Of a DNA stretch of 64,000 nucleotides, positions 25,233-34,511 are shown piece by piece. Location: assembly GCF_017814945.1 (NCBI RefSeq), contig NZ_JAGIPX010000006.1, positions 62,001 through 126,000 on the forward strand. Reading direction: 5' to 3'. The notes under the pieces were generated by a model. It searched no databases and was not told the origin of the DNA. It saw only the letters and a list, made by a program, of their open reading frames with translations. Numbering within the stretch: the stretch's first letter is position 1; each line of letters opens with the position of its first letter. This DNA comes from Paraburkholderia sp. LEh10. GTDB taxonomy: Bacteria; Pseudomonadota; Gammaproteobacteria; Burkholderiales; Burkholderiaceae. The position numbers were made by a program, and so were the translations under genes.

Positions 25233-26807
25233 TTACTCCTTGGTGGTTTCTGTAGGTTGAGCGGCCTGCGCTTTCGAGTCGGGCGTGTACTCGCCCGCCT
25301 GCAGCTTGCGGCGCAGGATCTTGCCGACGGGCGACTTCGGGATGTCGTCGACGAAGACGTAATCGCGCGGGCGCTTGAAGTTGACGAGGTCGGACTGGCG
25401 GCACCATGCATCGAGCGAGTCGGAATCGACGTACTCGCGGCGCTTGATGAATGCAACCACGCGCTGGCCCCAGCGCTCGTCCTTGACGCCCGCGACCGCG
25501 ACTTCATCGACGGCGGGATGCAGCGACAACACCGATTCGATATCCACCGGCGAGATGTTTTCTCCGCCGCTGATGATCATGTCGTCGACGCGACCCGTCA
25601 CGTACAGATCGCCGTCGCGGTCGAGATAGCCCGTGTCCCCGGTGAAGTACCAGCCGTCGCGCAAGCACTTCGCATTCGCGTCCGGGCGATTCCAGTAGCC
25701 TTCGAAGGCTTCGTCGCCGAGCAGGTCCACGGTGATCTGTCCTTCTTCGCCGACTTCGGCGATCTCATCGGGCGAGAGCGCATCGAGCTTCACGACGCGC
25801 AGCCGCGTATTGATGCCGGCGCGGCCCGCGCTGCCAGGTTTCTTCGTCGCGTCCTGATCGATGCTGAACGTGTAGACCTCGGACGAGCCGTAGTGATTGA
25901 CGAAGAGCTCCGGCTCGAACGCGGCCGAGAGGCGCTTGAGCAGGCTGTCGTTCATCGGTGCGCCCGCGAAGCCGAGCTTTCTGACCGACGACGTGTCCGT
26001 GCTCGCGAACGCGCTGTCGGCGAGCAGATCGTGATAGAGCGTCGGTACGAGATAGAGGCAGGTGAGCGCGTGCTTCGAGATGCATTCGAGCGCGAGCTTC
26101 GCGTTCCAGCGCCGCACGCAGACGAAAAGGCCATCGACGAGCGCCATCGCGAGCAGCGAGCGCACGCCCATCGTGTGATAGAGCGGCATCACGCCGAGCG
26201 TCCGTTCGCCGCGCCTGTACAGGTTCTGCGCGACGTGCGCTAGCGCGCCCGCGCGTTCGTGCCGATGCCGGCGCGGCACGCCCTTGCCTTTGCCCGTCGT
26301 GCCGGACGTGTAAAGGATCAGCGAGATGTCGTCGGCGGCGGCGTGCGTCGTGTCGGTCACGTCGCCGCTGCGCGTTCGTTCGACGATGAGCGCATCGAAG
26401 ATGGTGGTGCGGCCGGGCGCATCGTCGAGTCCGACGCGAGGCACTTTTTGCGCGGCAGCGCTCTGCGCGACGGAATCGGCGCTGACAGGTTCGTACACGA
26501 TCGCCTTCGCCCCCGCGTCGGTCACGCAGTAGTCGACTTCTTCCGGCTTCGCGCGCCAGTTGAGCGGCACGATCACGATGCCCGCGAACTGTCCGGCCCA
26601 ATGCAGCGTCGCCATTTCCCAGCGGTTTTGAAGCACGACGAGCAACCGGTCGCCGCGTTGCAGGCCCAGCTCGCGCAGGCCAACGGCGACATTCAAGATC
26701 ATGCGATGCCACTGCGCGTACGTCAGTTGCACATCGCCATCGACGAGCGCGAGCGCGTTCGGACTGCGCTCGACGCTTTGCAGGAACGTGCGGCCGAGAT
26801 CAAGCAT
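25233..26807 (-). CDS. hmfD: 2-Furoyl-CoA synthetase HmfD (AMP-forming acyl-CoA ligase)
   Basis: A 524-residue ANL-superfamily ligase. The P-loop is YTSGTTGKGKGVPRRH, the A5 motif is NHYGSSEVY, A7 is YFTGDTGYLDRDGD, A8 is GRVDDMIISGGENISP, and the C-terminal catalytic Lys is in KSPVGKILRRKL. In the hmf pathway it activates 2-furoate to 2-furoyl-CoA using ATP and CoA. It overlaps the hmfC end by 8 bases, indicating coupling. Confidence 0.88.
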   Translation of the reverse strand: MLDLGRTFLQSVERSPNALALVDGDVQLTYAQWHRMILNVAVGLRELGLQRGDRLLVVLQNRWEMATLHWAGQFAGIVIVPLNWRAKPEEVDYCVTDAGAKAIVYEPVSADSVAQSAAAQKVPRVGLDDAPGRTTIFDALIVERTRSGDVTDTTHAAADDISLILYTSGTTGKGKGVPRRHRHERAGALAHVAQNLYRRGERTLGVMPLYHTMGVRSLLAMALVDGLFVCVRRWNAKLALECISKHALTCLYLVPTLYHDLLADSAFASTDTSSVRKLGFAGAPMNDSLLKRLSAAFEPELFVNHYGSSEVYTFSIDQDATKKPGSAGRAGINTRLRVVKLDALSPDEIAEVGEEGQITVDLLGDEAFEGYWNRPDANAKCLRDGWYFTGDTGYLDRDGDLYVTGRVDDMIISGGENISPVDIESVLSLHPAVDEVAVAGVKDERWGQRVVAFIKRREYVDSDSLDAWCRQSDLVNFKRPRDYVFVDDIPKSPVGKILRRKLQAGEYTPDSKAQAAQPTETTKE

Positions 26808-27336
26808 GTTCGACCTCCTTCGTGCTTGCCACGGCCCGGCGGCGCGCCGCCACGTCGAGCACCGCGGCCACGATGGGCGTGTAGCCCGTACAGCGGCAGA
26901 TATGACCCGAGAGCATCTCGCGCACTTGCTCTTCGGACGGATCCGGCACGCGCCGCAGATAATCCGCGCACGACATCAGAATGCCCGCCGTGCAGAAGCC
27001 GCATTGCAGCGCGTGATGCCGCTGGAACGCCTGCTGCAGGTCGCCAAGCGTCTGATCGGGCGCAAGGCCTTCGACGGTATCGATATGCCGCCCATCGGCC
27101 TGCACCGCGAGCATCAGGCACGACCGCGCCGCGACGCCATCGACATGCACGGTACACGCGCCGCATACGCCGTGCTCGCAGCCGACGTGCGTGCCCGTCG
27201 CGCCGAGTTCGTGCCGGATGAAGTCCGACAGCAGTTCGCGCGGCTCGCAATGGCCGCTTCGTTCGCGGCCGTTCAGCGTCAGCGTGATGCGCTGCGCTTC
27301 GCCTTGCCGCAGGATGTTCGTCGATGTCTTGCTCAC
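26800..27336 (-). CDS. hmfC: 2-Furoyl-CoA dehydrogenase [2Fe-2S] subunit HmfC
   Basis: A 178-residue iron-sulfur subunit of the molybdenum hydroxylase family. The plant-type cluster motif is GCEHGVCGACTVHVDG plus a later CLM, and the second cluster motif is QCGFCTAGILMS and GHICRCTGY. It transfers electrons from the molybdopterin subunit to the FAD subunit. It overlaps both neighbours (hmfB by 4 bases, hmfD by 8). Confidence 0.92.
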   Translation of the reverse strand: MSKTSTNILRQGEAQRITLTLNGRERSGHCEPRELLSDFIRHELGATGTHVGCEHGVCGACTVHVDGVAARSCLMLAVQADGRHIDTVEGLAPDQTLGDLQQAFQRHHALQCGFCTAGILMSCADYLRRVPDPSEEQVREMLSGHICRCTGYTPIVAAVLDVAARRRAVASTKEVEHA

Positions 27337-28154
27337 TTCGCCTCCTCAATCACGCGCCATCCGAGTTGCCGGACCAGATTCCGGCGATATTTCGCGCTGA
27401 TGTGCGCGTCGTCCTGCGCGTTCAGTTTCCAGCTCAAATCGTTCAGTGCGCCACGCAAGTCGTCGCCCTGCAGACGCGGCCATTGCTCCGTCACCGGCCG
27501 GTCCGCGACGCCGCCGACTGCAATACGGATCGAATCGTCGGTGACCACGGCCGCGCACGCGACGATCGCGAAATCGCCGTGTCGCGCGGAAAATTCCGCG
27601 AACGCGTAGCGCACGCCCGGTTTGCGCAGCGGGAAGCGCACCGCTTCGACGAGTTCATCGGGCTCGCGCGCGGTCATCAGCATTCCCTGAAAGAAGTCCT
27701 GCGCGGCGAGCGTGCGGCGCCTCTTTCGCGAGCGCAGCATCACGTCGCCGCCGAGCGCCGAAAGCACGAGCGGCAACTCCGCGCTCGGGTCCGCATGCGC
27801 GATCGATCCGCACACTGTTCCGCGATTGCGAATCTGAAAGTGCGAGATATGCGGGAAGGCCATCGCGAGCAGCGGCGCTTCGTCGGTGAGCGTGCTGCGC
27901 CATTCGACGCTGCCTTGCGTCGCTGCGGCGTTCACGACGAGATGCCCCGCCTGCTTGTCCACGCGCACGGCGTCGAGTTCGGCGGTGCGCGAGATATCGA
28001 CGAGCACCTTCGGCTGCGCGAGCCGCATGTTGAGCACGGCCATCAGCGACTGGCCGCCCGCCAGCACGCGGGCGTCTTCGCCGTATTGCGCGAGCGCGTC
28101 GAGCGCGTCTTGCGCGGTCATCGCGCGCAGGTAATCGAATGGTGCAGGCTTCAT
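27333..28154 (-). CDS. hmfB: 2-Furoyl-CoA dehydrogenase FAD subunit HmfB
   Basis: A 273-residue medium subunit of the xanthine/CO dehydrogenase family. It starts MKPAPFDYLRAMTAQDALDA and has the FAD motif VLAGGQSLMAVLNMRLAQP and the RNRGTVCGSIAHADPSAELP segment. The start at 28154 has AGGAGAC 7 bases upstream and overlaps the hmfA stop by 4 bases. It should accept electrons from HmfC and pass them to a respiratory acceptor. Confidence 0.92.
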   Translation of the reverse strand: MKPAPFDYLRAMTAQDALDALAQYGEDARVLAGGQSLMAVLNMRLAQPKVLVDISRTAELDAVRVDKQAGHLVVNAAATQGSVEWRSTLTDEAPLLAMAFPHISHFQIRNRGTVCGSIAHADPSAELPLVLSALGGDVMLRSRKRRRTLAAQDFFQGMLMTAREPDELVEAVRFPLRKPGVRYAFAEFSARHGDFAIVACAAVVTDDSIRIAVGGVADRPVTEQWPRLQGDDLRGALNDLSWKLNAQDDAHISAKYRRNLVRQLGWRVIEEAK

Positions 28155-31100
28155 GCGTGTCTCCTGAAACGTGCGAGGAGTCTTGCGATCCACGATCCGT
28201 GCGCGTGCACCGGCTTGCCCGCCGCCTGCCGTCCGAGCGATTCGAACAACTGCTTCAGCACGACCTTCGCCGCGCCTTCGAGCATGCGGCCGCCGACGGC
28301 CGCGACCTTGCCCGACACCTGCGCTTCGTAGTCATACGTGAGCCGCGTGCCGCTGCCTTGCGGCGTCAGTTCGACGAGACCGCTGCCGCGCGCGCTGCCG
28401 AGCGGTGAGATGCCCGCGCCAGCGAGTCGCAGGCGGCGCGGCGCATCGATCTCCGACAAGCCGATACGCGCCTCGAAACGCGCCTTGATCATGCCGACGC
28501 CGACGGTCACGTCCGCGCGATACTGGTCCGGCGCGGTTTCTTCGAGCGCGTGACAGCCGGGAATGACGTTCGCGAGCGCCTTCGGATCCAGCAGCACGGC
28601 GAACACAGCTTCGGGCGTCGCGGGCAGATCGACGGTGCCTTGCGCCGTCAGCGCGCGTCCGCCGCCCGGCGTCGCGGGCTTCGTGGCGGGCGCTTCGCGA
28701 TATTCGGGGCGCGAGGGTTCGGGATCGTCAATGCCGATCATCGCCATCACTTTGGGCGGCGTGAGCGGCAAGCGAATGTCTTCGACGCCGAGCGCATCCG
28801 CCACCGCATTCGCGATGCATGGCGGCGTGCTCATATTGTTGCCTTCGCCGAGACCTTTCGCGCCAAGCGGCGTGAAAGGCGAAGGCGTCTCCAGATGCAC
28901 GATCAGCGGATCGGGCACTTCGCAGGTCGTCGGCATCAGATAGTCGGCGAGCGTGCCGGACTGGAAGCTGCCGTCCGCGCCGTAGCGGAACTCTTCCATC
29001 AGCGCCGCGCCGAGGCCTTGCGCGAACGCGCCGCGAATCTGGCCATCGGCGAGTGCGGGATTGAGGATCGTGCCCGCGTCGTGCACGGTCACATATCGGT
29101 CGATGCGCACGCGTCCCGTCGCGCGGTCCACTTCGACGCCGCACATGTCGAACGCGAAGCCATACGCCGCAGATGTATTGATGCGGTCCTGATCGTCGGG
29201 CGCATCCATGTGCGGCGGCGACCAGAACACGGTTTCGCGCAGGCCCGGCTCTTCGCCTTCGGGCAAGAGCGCGGGCGCCCAGTGCGGCGCATTGCTCGCG
29301 GCGCGGGCGAACGGCAGCGCGCGGTCTTCGGCATCGCGCGGAAAGACGCGCGCGCCTTCGAAGCGCACGTCGCCGGGCGCGCAGTTGAACTGCTTCGCGA
29401 GCACACGCGCGAGCTTGTCGCGCACGCGCGTCGCGGCGAGATGCACCGTGCCCGCCACCGCGCCCGCGAAGCGGCTCGAATAATTGCCCGCCGCGACGGA
29501 CCAGGCGTCCTTGTGCGTATCGAATTCGACGTTGACGACAATGTCCTTCGGATCGAGTCCGAGCACGTCGGCGACGACTTGCGCGCACACTGTCATGTGG
29601 CCCTGGCCCGCGGGCGTCGATGCGATCGTCACCACCACGCCGCCGAGCAGATCGACGTTGACGGTCGCGCTCGCGATCGCGCCGTTCTTTGGCCCTGCTT
29701 TCTTGCGCGCGTCGGCGGGCATCACGGTCGTGATGTAGCCCATGTTCGAGACCGACGGCTCCACGATCGCCGCGAAGCCTATGCCATACAGCCGCCCTTC
29801 GCCGCGCGCGGCGTCGCGGCGCGCGACGAGTTCGCGGTATCCGCCATCGTCGATCGAACGGCGCAGCGCTTCGTGATAGTTGCCCGAATCGAGCAGTGCG
29901 CCCGCTGCCGCGCGATACGGGAACGCGTCGGCGGGAACGAAGTTGCGGCGATACACGTCGAGCACATCGAGCTTCAGCTCGATGGCGATGCGCTGAACCA
30001 GCCGCTCCAGCGCGAAATACACCTGCGGTCCGCCGAATCCGCGCACGAGGCCGGTTGGCGTCTTGTTTGTCAGCACGACCCGGTTGCGCACGAGCAGATT
30101 CGGGATGGCGTAGGCGCCCGTCAGACAGCCGTGCATCCGGTAGAACGTCGCGGGCTCGGGCGCGCGCACGTAGCCGCCGACGTCTTCCATCTGGTCGTAC
30201 GAGAGCGCGACGATGCGGCCATCCGCTTCGACAGCGGCTTCGATGGTCGATACGCGCGCCGTCGCCGACGTCGCCGCGCTCAAATGTTCGAGCCGGTCCT
30301 CGACCCACTTCACCGGCGCACCCGCCTTACGCGACGCGAGGCACATTAGCACGACATACGGAAACACCGCCTGCTTCACGCCGAAGCTGCCACCGGAATC
30401 GCGCGGCGCCTTGTGACGCAGGCGACTGGCGGGCACATTCAGCGCCATTGCCATGACGGCGTGCAGCGAGAACGGCCCCATGAAATTCGACGTGACGTCG
30501 TAGCCTTCATCGCCCGAAAGATACTCGGCGATGACCACGCCGCACTCGATAGGCGCGCAGGTGTTGCGCGGATAGTGCGCGACCAGCTTCACGCGATGCG
30601 GCGCGCGCTCGAAGGCCGCTTCCGGCTCGCCGTAGCGGAAATGCCGGTCGCTGATGACGTTGCTGCCGACGCGTTCGTGCAGCACCGGCGCGTCGTCCTT
30701 CGCGGCTTGTTCGATCGACGTCACGGGATCGAGCATCGCGTAGTCGACCTTGATGAGATCGAGCGCGTCTTCCGCGAGCGCACGCGATTCCGCCATCACG
30801 ACCGCAACCGGCTCGCCGACGTAGCGCACGCGGTCCATCGCGACCGCCCACTGTTCCATCGGCGATCTCACGCCGACGACGAACGGTCGCGACCACGGAC
30901 GCAAATCGTCTCGCGTGAGCACGGCGCGCACGCCCGCGAGTTTCGATGCAGCTTCCGTATCGATCGACAGGATGTCCGCGTGCGCGTGCGGCGAACGCAG
31001 AATCGCGGCGTGCAGCGTGCCCGGCTTTACAGCGATGTCGTCGCCATAGCGGCCACGGCCCGTCAGGATCGCCGGGTCTTCGAGGCGCTGCATCGGGCGT

Positions 31101-31192
31101 CCAATGTGGCGCTGCGGTGCGGTAGCTTCGCGCGCCTGGTTGTCGGAGACGCGCGCGTCCATGTCGGCGAATGCGGTTTCGCGCTGATTCAT
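28151..31192 (-). CDS. hmfA: 2-Furoyl-CoA dehydrogenase molybdopterin subunit HmfA with C-terminal CoxG-like domain
   Basis: A 1013-residue protein. Residues about 30-800 are a CoxL/xanthine dehydrogenase-type large subunit (GRGRYGDDI, the molybdopterin segments DSGGSFGVKQAVFPYV and RGFGGPQVYFALERLV, and the catalytic Glu in GAKGLGEGNNMSTPPCIANA). After an Ala/Pro-rich linker (about 820-850), the last about 150 residues form a CoxG/SRPBCC domain (GTVDLPATPEAVFAVLLDPK, VIPGCHALEE, VAAVGGRMLEGAAK). The enzyme hydroxylates 2-furoyl-CoA to 5-hydroxy-2-furoyl-CoA. The start at 31192 has AGGAG 7 bases upstream. CoxG in CO dehydrogenase is a separate membrane-anchor factor, so the fusion may tether the enzyme to the membrane. 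Confidence 0.9.
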   Translation of the reverse strand: MNQRETAFADMDARVSDNQAREATAPQRHIGRPMQRLEDPAILTGRGRYGDDIAVKPGTLHAAILRSPHAHADILSIDTEAASKLAGVRAVLTRDDLRPWSRPFVVGVRSPMEQWAVAMDRVRYVGEPVAVVMAESRALAEDALDLIKVDYAMLDPVTSIEQAAKDDAPVLHERVGSNVISDRHFRYGEPEAAFERAPHRVKLVAHYPRNTCAPIECGVVIAEYLSGDEGYDVTSNFMGPFSLHAVMAMALNVPASRLRHKAPRDSGGSFGVKQAVFPYVVLMCLASRKAGAPVKWVEDRLEHLSAATSATARVSTIEAAVEADGRIVALSYDQMEDVGGYVRAPEPATFYRMHGCLTGAYAIPNLLVRNRVVLTNKTPTGLVRGFGGPQVYFALERLVQRIAIELKLDVLDVYRRNFVPADAFPYRAAAGALLDSGNYHEALRRSIDDGGYRELVARRDAARGEGRLYGIGFAAIVEPSVSNMGYITTVMPADARKKAGPKNGAIASATVNVDLLGGVVVTIASTPAGQGHMTVCAQVVADVLGLDPKDIVVNVEFDTHKDAWSVAAGNYSSRFAGAVAGTVHLAATRVRDKLARVLAKQFNCAPGDVRFEGARVFPRDAEDRALPFARAASNAPHWAPALLPEGEEPGLRETVFWSPPHMDAPDDQDRINTSAAYGFAFDMCGVEVDRATGRVRIDRYVTVHDAGTILNPALADGQIRGAFAQGLGAALMEEFRYGADGSFQSGTLADYLMPTTCEVPDPLIVHLETPSPFTPLGAKGLGEGNNMSTPPCIANAVADALGVEDIRLPLTPPKVMAMIGIDDPEPSRPEYREAPATKPATPGGGRALTAQGTVDLPATPEAVFAVLLDPKALANVIPGCHALEETAPDQYRADVTVGVGMIKARFEARIGLSEIDAPRRLRLAGAGISPLGSARGSGLVELTPQGSGTRLTYDYEAQVSGKVAAVGGRMLEGAAKVVLKQLFESLGRQAAGKPVHAHGSWIARLLARFRRHA

Positions 31193-31196
31193 GACG

Positions 31197-31811
31197 TTAC
31201 TCCTGACCTGCGGCGCGGCCGCCGAATTCATCGGCGAGACCGCTCCAGCGGCGCGCAATCTCGTCGTGCTCGATGCCGAACAAATCGAGAATACGCCCGA
31301 CCGTGTGGTCGACCACGTCCTCGATAGTCTGCGGATGCGCGTAGAAAGCGGGCACCGGCGGCATCACGATCGCGCCCATTTCGGTGGCGAGTGTCATGTT
31401 GCGCAGATGCGCGAGATTGAGCGGCGTTTCGCGCGCGACCAGCACGAGGCGGCGGCGCTCCTTGAGCATCACATCGGCGGCACGCGTAAGCAGGTTGTCC
31501 GCGAAGCCGTTCGCGACGCCCGCAAGCGTTTTCATCGAACATGGCGCGATCACCATGCCTTCGGTCAGAAACGATCCGCTCGCCACGGCCGCGCCGATAT
31601 CGCGCACGTTGTGCACGACATCGGCAACGGCTTCGAGATCACCGCGCGCGAGGCCGAGTTCCTGTGCGGCCGTCACCGCGCCCGACGACGACACGATGAG
31701 ATGCGTCTCGTGGGTGCCTAGCCGGCGCAACGCGGCGAGCAAACGCACGCCGATCACCGCGCCGCTTGCGCCCGAAATGCCGACGACGATGCGCTTCGTG
31801 CGTTCAGCCAT
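31197..31811 (-). CDS. hmfG: UbiX-like flavin prenyltransferase HmfG
   Basis: A 204-residue member of the UbiX/Pad1 family that makes prenylated FMN for UbiD-type decarboxylases. It starts MAERTKRIVVGISGASGAVI with the GASGA flavin motif, and has GSFLTEGMVIAPCSMKTLAG and RRLVLVARETPLNLAHLRNM, both family signatures. The start at 31811 overlaps the hmfF end by 8 bases. It should supply prFMN to HmfF. Confidence 0.92.
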   Translation of the reverse strand: MAERTKRIVVGISGASGAVIGVRLLAALRRLGTHETHLIVSSSGAVTAAQELGLARGDLEAVADVVHNVRDIGAAVASGSFLTEGMVIAPCSMKTLAGVANGFADNLLTRAADVMLKERRRLVLVARETPLNLAHLRNMTLATEMGAIVMPPVPAFYAHPQTIEDVVDHTVGRILDLFGIEHDEIARRWSGLADEFGGRAAGQE

Positions 31812-33297
31812 GATTGCGCTCAAGGTAGGCATCGAAGGCGCTGTTGTCGGCGGCGACGAGCGCATTCAGATCAACGGTGTCCTGACCGGGAATGCGCACG
31901 CGCGTGAAGACGTGCGCCGGATAGACGACCGGGCGCGTCGCGTCGAGGCCCATCTTCGCGCTCACGCCCTGCAGATGCGCGGGCGCGTCGTCGGGCTGAC
32001 CGACCGTCGTCGACGGATCGAGCGGCGAGCCCTGCGCGCCCGCGATCACGACGAGATCGCGGTCCGCCTGAAAGCGCGTCGCGATCGCCCATTCGATTTC
32101 CGCGGGATCGTGCACGTTCACATCGGTATCGACGACGACGACCTGCTTGATGTCGTAGTGCGCGCCGAACGCGCAGAGGATGACGTTCTTCGCTTCCCCT
32201 TCGCGCTTCTTGTCGAACTGCACCCACAGGTGATAGCGGCACACGCCGCCCACCGACAGATGCACGTCTTTCACCGCCGGATGGCTGCGCTGGAGATGCG
32301 CGAGCAAGGTGGCTTCACGCGGGATCGCGCCGAGCAGCAAATGCTCCATTTCGGCCGGCACGATCGTATGAAAAATCGGATCGCGCCGATGCGTGAGCGC
32401 CTTTACTTCGATGACTTCGCGTGCTTCCTTCGCGCTGTAGTACTTCGGGAACTCGCCGAACGGGCCTTCCGGCTCGCGGACGTTCGGCAGGATGCGCCCT
32501 TCGATGACGATCTCCGCGAACGCGGGCACGTGCACGCCGTTCGTCACGCACTGCACGACGGGCAGCGGCGCGCCCTGCAGTGCGCCCGCGATTTCGAGCT
32601 CGTCGCAATCGATCGGCGTGATCGCCTGTGAAGCGAGCAGGGTCAACGGATCGACGCCAATGGCGATGGCCACGTCGAGCGCATCGCCGGCGGCTTCAGC
32701 CTCGCGCTGAAATGCGTAGAGATGGCGCGGCAGCAGCAGGATCGCCATGCGATCGGGGCCGTGCACCTGGATGCGGTTGATCGAGACGTTCTGCACGCCG
32801 GTGCGCGGATTGCGCGCGATCACGAGGCCTGCTGTGATGTACGGTCCGTTGTCATGCTCGCTGTGCGTCGGAATCGGCAACAGCGCGTGAAGATCAATGC
32901 CGCTCGTGTGCACCACTTGCTGGCACGGCGCATCGTCACGTTCAACGAGCTTCGATGCGAGCGGCGCGGCGGCCGCAGCGGAGAACCGCGCGAGCAACGC
33001 GGATTCATCGACGCCCATCGCTTCCGCAATCCACGCGCGCTTCGACATGAAGCCGCTCACCACGGGCACCGCATGACCGCGCGGCTGCGTAAAAAAAGCC
33101 GCTTGTGTGCCGTCGAGGCGCTTCGCGATTGCGGCGAGTTCATGTTCGAGCGCAACGGGCTTGTCGATCGTCGCGACGCGGCCTGTTTTCGCGAGATACG
33201 CGAGCCAGTCGCGCAGCGAGAGCGAGCCGGTGTCGGCGTGGTCGGGGGCCCAGGTAAGCGAGGGAATGCCGTTCGTTACGGCATCGCGTGTATTCAT
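31804..33297 (-). CDS. hmfF: 2,5-Furandicarboxylate decarboxylase HmfF (UbiD family)
   Basis: A 497-residue prFMN-dependent decarboxylase. NVSINRIQVHGPDRM carries the Asn/Arg residues that bind cofactor and metal, and EGPFGEFPKYYS holds the catalytic-loop Glu residues, both typical of UbiD. HmfF converts furandicarboxylate to 2-furoate in HMF degradation. The start at 33297 was chosen over 33309 because GGAGACGCTG precedes the ATG. It is the first gene of the ten-gene operon and is divergent from the second LysR gene with 272 bases between. Confidence 0.9.
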   Translation of the reverse strand: MNTRDAVTNGIPSLTWAPDHADTGSLSLRDWLAYLAKTGRVATIDKPVALEHELAAIAKRLDGTQAAFFTQPRGHAVPVVSGFMSKRAWIAEAMGVDESALLARFSAAAAAPLASKLVERDDAPCQQVVHTSGIDLHALLPIPTHSEHDNGPYITAGLVIARNPRTGVQNVSINRIQVHGPDRMAILLLPRHLYAFQREAEAAGDALDVAIAIGVDPLTLLASQAITPIDCDELEIAGALQGAPLPVVQCVTNGVHVPAFAEIVIEGRILPNVREPEGPFGEFPKYYSAKEAREVIEVKALTHRRDPIFHTIVPAEMEHLLLGAIPREATLLAHLQRSHPAVKDVHLSVGGVCRYHLWVQFDKKREGEAKNVILCAFGAHYDIKQVVVVDTDVNVHDPAEIEWAIATRFQADRDLVVIAGAQGSPLDPSTTVGQPDDAPAHLQGVSAKMGLDATRPVVYPAHVFTRVRIPGQDTVDLNALVAADNSAFDAYLERNHG

Positions 33298-33362
33298 CAG
33301 CGTCTCCATCTATGAGCGTTTGCCGAGGCAAGCGCATGGATGAAGCGTAACGAGATCGCCCC

Positions 33363-33427
33363 ATAAGATCTAATACCGTTTATTGATGCGGCGAATCATT
33401 CCTCCTTATATCCGTGTTCCTCCGGAT
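33363..33427. promoter_or_regulatory. Candidate LysR binding region between hmfF and the divergent lysR
   Basis: Two dyads lie in the 272-base divergent gap. ATAA-N13-TTAT spans 33363-33383 and ATCCG-N8-CGGAT spans 33410-33427. LysR regulators usually bind such interrupted palindromes next to their own gene. The assignment is by position and symmetry only. Confidence 0.35.
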
Positions 33428-33569
33428 GACAGCGTTCTTGCAGTTCCGTATGAATGTACCGCTCAACATGCCCCGGTACCGGGAGCGTGAAGAATCTGCA
33501 CCCTGCCTGCATGCGGAAAGCGGTTGATAATGCCGATACCAGCTATTAGCCTCTCTGATGCCCGGAAAA

Positions 33570-34511
33570 ATGGACCTCAAACAAATCCAGTACTTCATCG
33601 CGCTATTCGAGGACGGCTCGGTCACGCGCGCCGCCAAGCGGCTGAACATCGTGCAGCCCGCGCTCAGCATGCAGATCGCGAAGCTCGAAGACGAACTACA
33701 TCAGCAGCTATTCGAGCGCGGCGCACACGGCATGGCGCCGACCGCCGCGGGACGGCTGATGTACCGCCTGTTTTTACCGATCATGCGCGACCTTGCCCAC
33801 GCGCGGCAGCAACTCGTGCAGCGCGAGGAAGTGGTGACGGGGCATGTCGGCATCGGGCTGATCGCATCGGTGACGGAAAGCGTGCTCGCGGATTCGCTGT
33901 CGCGCTATCACGCGCGTTACCCCGATGTCGAAGTCACTGTCGCCGATGGCTACAGCGCGACCTTCATCGACTGGGTGGCGGGCGGCCAGCTCGATGCCGC
34001 CATCATCAACAAGCCGCGAGCGCGCCTTTCGCTCGACTCGCGCCCGCTGCTCGACGAAGAGATGGTGCTTGCCACCAGCGCGGCGCATGGGCCGGATCTC
34101 CCGCACGCGATCGAGCTCGCGCAACTACCCGAACTCGAACTGGTGCTGCCGACGAAGCGCCACGGCCTGCGCGGCGTGCTCGACAGCGCCGCACAGCACG
34201 AAGACGTCCTGCTTGCGCCGCGCTTCGAGATCGACGTGCTGTCGACCATCCTCAAGCTCGTCGAGCACACGCGGTTCGCGACGATCCTGCCGCGCATCGT
34301 CGTCGAACGGGCGGCGCGTCACGGCACCCTGCGAGCGTGCCCGATTCTGGCGCCTCGCATCGTGCGGCACATTGTCTGCGTGAGCCATCCGCGCCGCCCG
34401 TTGAGCACGGCGGCGGAAGCACTGATCGAGGTCATCGGCGACGAGTTGCACCGCGCGTCGAACATGTCGGGCGACGAGCCCTCACGCGCCATCAAGGAAC
34501 GTTCAGCATGA
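33570..34511 (+). CDS. LysR-family regulator, probable HmfR (paralogue of 19505-20425)
   Basis: A 313-residue LysR protein starting MDLKQIQYFIALFEDGSVTR, with a second block RRLNIVQPALSMQIAKLE-like (here KRLNIVQPALSMQIAKLE). The effector domain VTVADGYSATFIDWVAGGQL matches the paralogue at 19505 closely. A start at 33558 (MPGK) is also possible; 33570 was chosen to match the paralogue. The gene is divergent from the hmf operon, the standard arrangement for a LysR activator of that operon. An aldehyde dehydrogenase gene overlapped its end by 4 bases but is now truncated. Confidence 0.9.
   Translation: MDLKQIQYFIALFEDGSVTRAAKRLNIVQPALSMQIAKLEDELHQQLFERGAHGMAPTAAGRLMYRLFLPIMRDLAHARQQLVQREEVVTGHVGIGLIASVTESVLADSLSRYHARYPDVEVTVADGYSATFIDWVAGGQLDAAIINKPRARLSLDSRPLLDEEMVLATSAAHGPDLPHAIELAQLPELELVLPTKRHGLRGVLDSAAQHEDVLLAPRFEIDVLSTILKLVEHTRFATILPRIVVERAARHGTLRACPILAPRIVRHIVCVSHPRRPLSTAAEALIEVIGDELHRASNMSGDEPSRAIKERSA

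Noticed and set aside
24453..26243. Long plus-strand open frame opposite hmfE and hmfD (and a similar one at 28550-30349 opposite hmfA)
   Set aside because: Arg/His-rich translations without family motifs, antisense to well-supported genes; typical of high-GC shadow frames.
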